Shown here: one piece after another, positions 6,433-7,822 of the stretch
How positions within the stretch are numbered: position 1 is the first letter of the stretch
Layout of the letters: every line of letters starts with the position of its first letter
Assembly: GCA_900538545.1 (NCBI GenBank)
Contig: UPYK01000029.1
Coordinates: forward strand, 1-7,822
Source: an uncultured Eggerthella sp.
GTDB taxonomy: Bacteria; Actinomycetota; Coriobacteriia; Coriobacteriales; Eggerthellaceae
Direction: 5' to 3'
Length of the DNA stretch: 7,822 nucleotides
Translations under genes and position numbers: made by a program
The notes under the pieces: model-generated
Databases searched by the model: none
What the model was told of the DNA's origin: nothing
The model's input: the letters and a program-made list of their open reading frames with translations, nothing else

Positions 6433-7822
6433 ATGTCAACCGGATCGGACAGCCAAACCATAACCTTCACCACCAGCGAACAAGACTATTCCCCTGCCAA
6501 TGTCTCTGATATTTACGGGACCATGGTCTTCGACGAGCGCGTGATGAAAGAGCGCCTGCCGAAGGCAACCTATAAGGAGCTCATGCGCACCATCAACGAT
6601 GGCGAACCGCTCAACTTGGAAGTTGCCAACGTAGTAGCGCACGCTATGAAGGAATGGGCCATCGAACACGGTGCGACCCACTTCACGCACTGGTTCCAAC
6701 CGCTTTCTGGCGTAACGAGCGAGAAGCATGATTCCTTCATCAATCCGCAGCCCGACGGAAGCGTGATCATGACCTTCTCGGGTAAAGAGCTCATCCAAGG
6801 CGAGCCCGATGCCTCGAGCTTCCCGAACGGCGGCCTGCGCGCCACCTTCGAAGCACGCGGCTATACCGCGTGGGATCCCACCAGCCACGCCTTCATCAAG
6901 GACGAAGTGCTCTGCATCCCCACCGCATTCTGCTCATATACCGGCGAAGCGCTCGACAAGAAAACGCCACTGCTGCGTTCCATGGGCGCGATCGAAGAGC
7001 AAGCCAAGCGCGTGCTGGCCGTCTTCGACGAACACCCGCACCGCGTGACCACCACGGTCGGCGCCGAGCAGGAATTCTTCCTCATCCCGAAGGAAGAATA
7101 CGAGCGCCGCGAAGACCTGGTGCTTACTGGGCGCACGCTGTTCGGTCATTCTCCCTGCAAGGGCCAAGAGCTCGAAGAGCACTACTTCGGCTCCATCCGC
7201 CCGACCGTGAACAACTTCTTAAAGGCCCTCGACGATAAGCTGTGGGAACTCGGCATCCCCGTGCGCACGAAGCATAACGAAGTAGCGCCCGCGCAGCACG
7301 AGATCGCCCCCATCTTCTCGAACGCCAACCAGGCCATCGACCAGAACCTCCTCACCATGGAGGAGATGACCATGCTCGCCAGCCGCTTCGGTTTGGTATG
7401 CCTGCTTCACGAAAAGCCCTTCGAAGGCGTGAATGGATCGGGCAAGCATAACAACTGGGCGATCTCGGCAGACGAGAAGAACCTGCTCGACCCAGGCGAG
7501 ACGCCCTCGGACAACCTGCGATTCCTCGTGTTCCTTACCGCCATCATCGAAGCGGTAGACGAGTATCAGGAGCTGCTGCGCATGTCGGTAGCCACCGCAG
7601 GCAACGACCACCGCTTGGGCGCGAACGAAGCGCCGCCGGCCATCATCTCGATCTTCTTGGGCGATGAGCTCGGTGCGATCGTTGAGGCTATCATCGAAGG
7701 TAAGGAATACATCGGCCACGGGAAGACCAAGATCGACTTGGGCGTTCAATCGCTGCCGCTCTTCGCGAAGGACAACACCGACCGCAACCGCACGAGCCCC
7801 TTTGCCTTCACGGGCAACAAGT
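6433..7822 (+). CDS. glnN: Type III glutamine synthetase (GlnN), 5' part; gene continues past the window
   Basis: The reading frame is open from ATG 6433 to the last base: 463 codons plus one base, about two thirds of the roughly 700 residues usual for this family. GlnN makes glutamine from glutamate, ammonium and ATP in the cytosol, feeding GltBD. Recognised GSIII signatures in order are VFDERVMKERLP near residue 32, WFQPLSG near 87, GAEQE at 210-214 (metal-binding glutamates), NEVAPAQHE at 282-290, HEKPFEGVNGSGKHNNW at 326-342 (substrate and nucleotide region), GNDHRLGANEAPP at 390-402 and DRNRTSP at 450-456 (active-site arginines). These differ from the GlnA type I pattern, so the type III call is firm. 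All visible catalytic motifs look intact. The 116-base gap after gltD, with its own candidate control site, suggests a separate or additional promoter; read-through from gltBD is also possible because no terminator is seen. The C-terminal third is not visible. Confidence 0.95.
   Translation, partial: MSTGSDSQTITFTTSEQDYSPANVSDIYGTMVFDERVMKERLPKATYKELMRTINDGEPLNLEVANVVAHAMKEWAIEHGATHFTHWFQPLSGVTSEKHDSFINPQPDGSVIMTFSGKELIQGEPDASSFPNGGLRATFEARGYTAWDPTSHAFIKDEVLCIPTAFCSYTGEALDKKTPLLRSMGAIEEQAKRVLAVFDEHPHRVTTTVGAEQEFFLIPKEEYERREDLVLTGRTLFGHSPCKGQELEEHYFGSIRPTVNNFLKALDDKLWELGIPVRTKHNEVAPAQHEIAPIFSNANQAIDQNLLTMEEMTMLASRFGLVCLLHEKPFEGVNGSGKHNNWAISADEKNLLDPGETPSDNLRFLVFLTAIIEAVDEYQELLRMSVATAGNDHRLGANEAPPAIISIFLGDELGAIVEAIIEGKEYIGHGKTKIDLGVQSLPLFAKDNTDRNRTSPFAFTGNK

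Noticed and set aside
7219..7749. Minus-strand open frame of 176 residues opposite glnN
   Set aside because: The plus strand here encodes unambiguous GSIII motifs; the antisense frame has no supporting motif or start signal.
1..7822. CRISPR arrays, transposon ends, tRNA or rRNA genes, phage genes
   Set aside because: No direct-repeat array, insertion-sequence inverted repeats, transposase motifs or cloverleaf were seen; the window is almost entirely core nitrogen metabolism.

Overview
The window carries the bacterial GS-GOGAT ammonium-assimilation pathway on the plus strand: gltB (glutamate synthase large subunit), gltD (glutamate synthase small subunit) and the first two thirds of a type III glutamine synthetase gene, glnN, which runs off the right edge. 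All three were identified by reading translated motifs; no database search was possible. The DNA is GC-rich, with strong GC preference at third codon positions. That codon use, a GltD of the Gram-positive/plant-like subclass, and a type III glutamine synthetase beside gltBD would fit an anaerobic actinobacterium of class Coriobacteriia or a GC-rich clostridial relative. This placement is inference only.

Layout: bases 1-173 are a non-coding leader with several short dyads and TAAC half-sites, ending in a good Shine-Dalgarno sequence. gltB occupies 174-4874. gltD starts 2 bases after the gltB stop (4877-6316), so the two are almost certainly co-transcribed. A 116-base gap (6317-6432) with more dyads and no obvious intrinsic terminator leads to glnN (6433 to beyond 7822).

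How the genes work together: GlnN makes glutamine from glutamate, ammonium and ATP. GltB hydrolyses glutamine, channels the ammonia to its FMN site and converts 2-oxoglutarate to glutamate. GltD supplies the electrons from a nicotinamide cofactor through FAD and iron-sulfur clusters. The cluster therefore encodes a closed cycle for nitrogen assimilation.

No new system type was found; the genes are core metabolism. The most interesting signals are in the details: (1) the motif TTAACG-N5-GAARC occurs once upstream of gltB and once upstream of glnN, and resembles the actinobacterial GlnR box (GTnAC-n6-GAAAC); (2) a perfect hairpin lies just before the ribosome binding site of both transcription-unit heads; (3) GltB has a His where the 2-oxoglutarate-binding Gln is usually found; (4) the GltB propeptide is Cys/His-rich.
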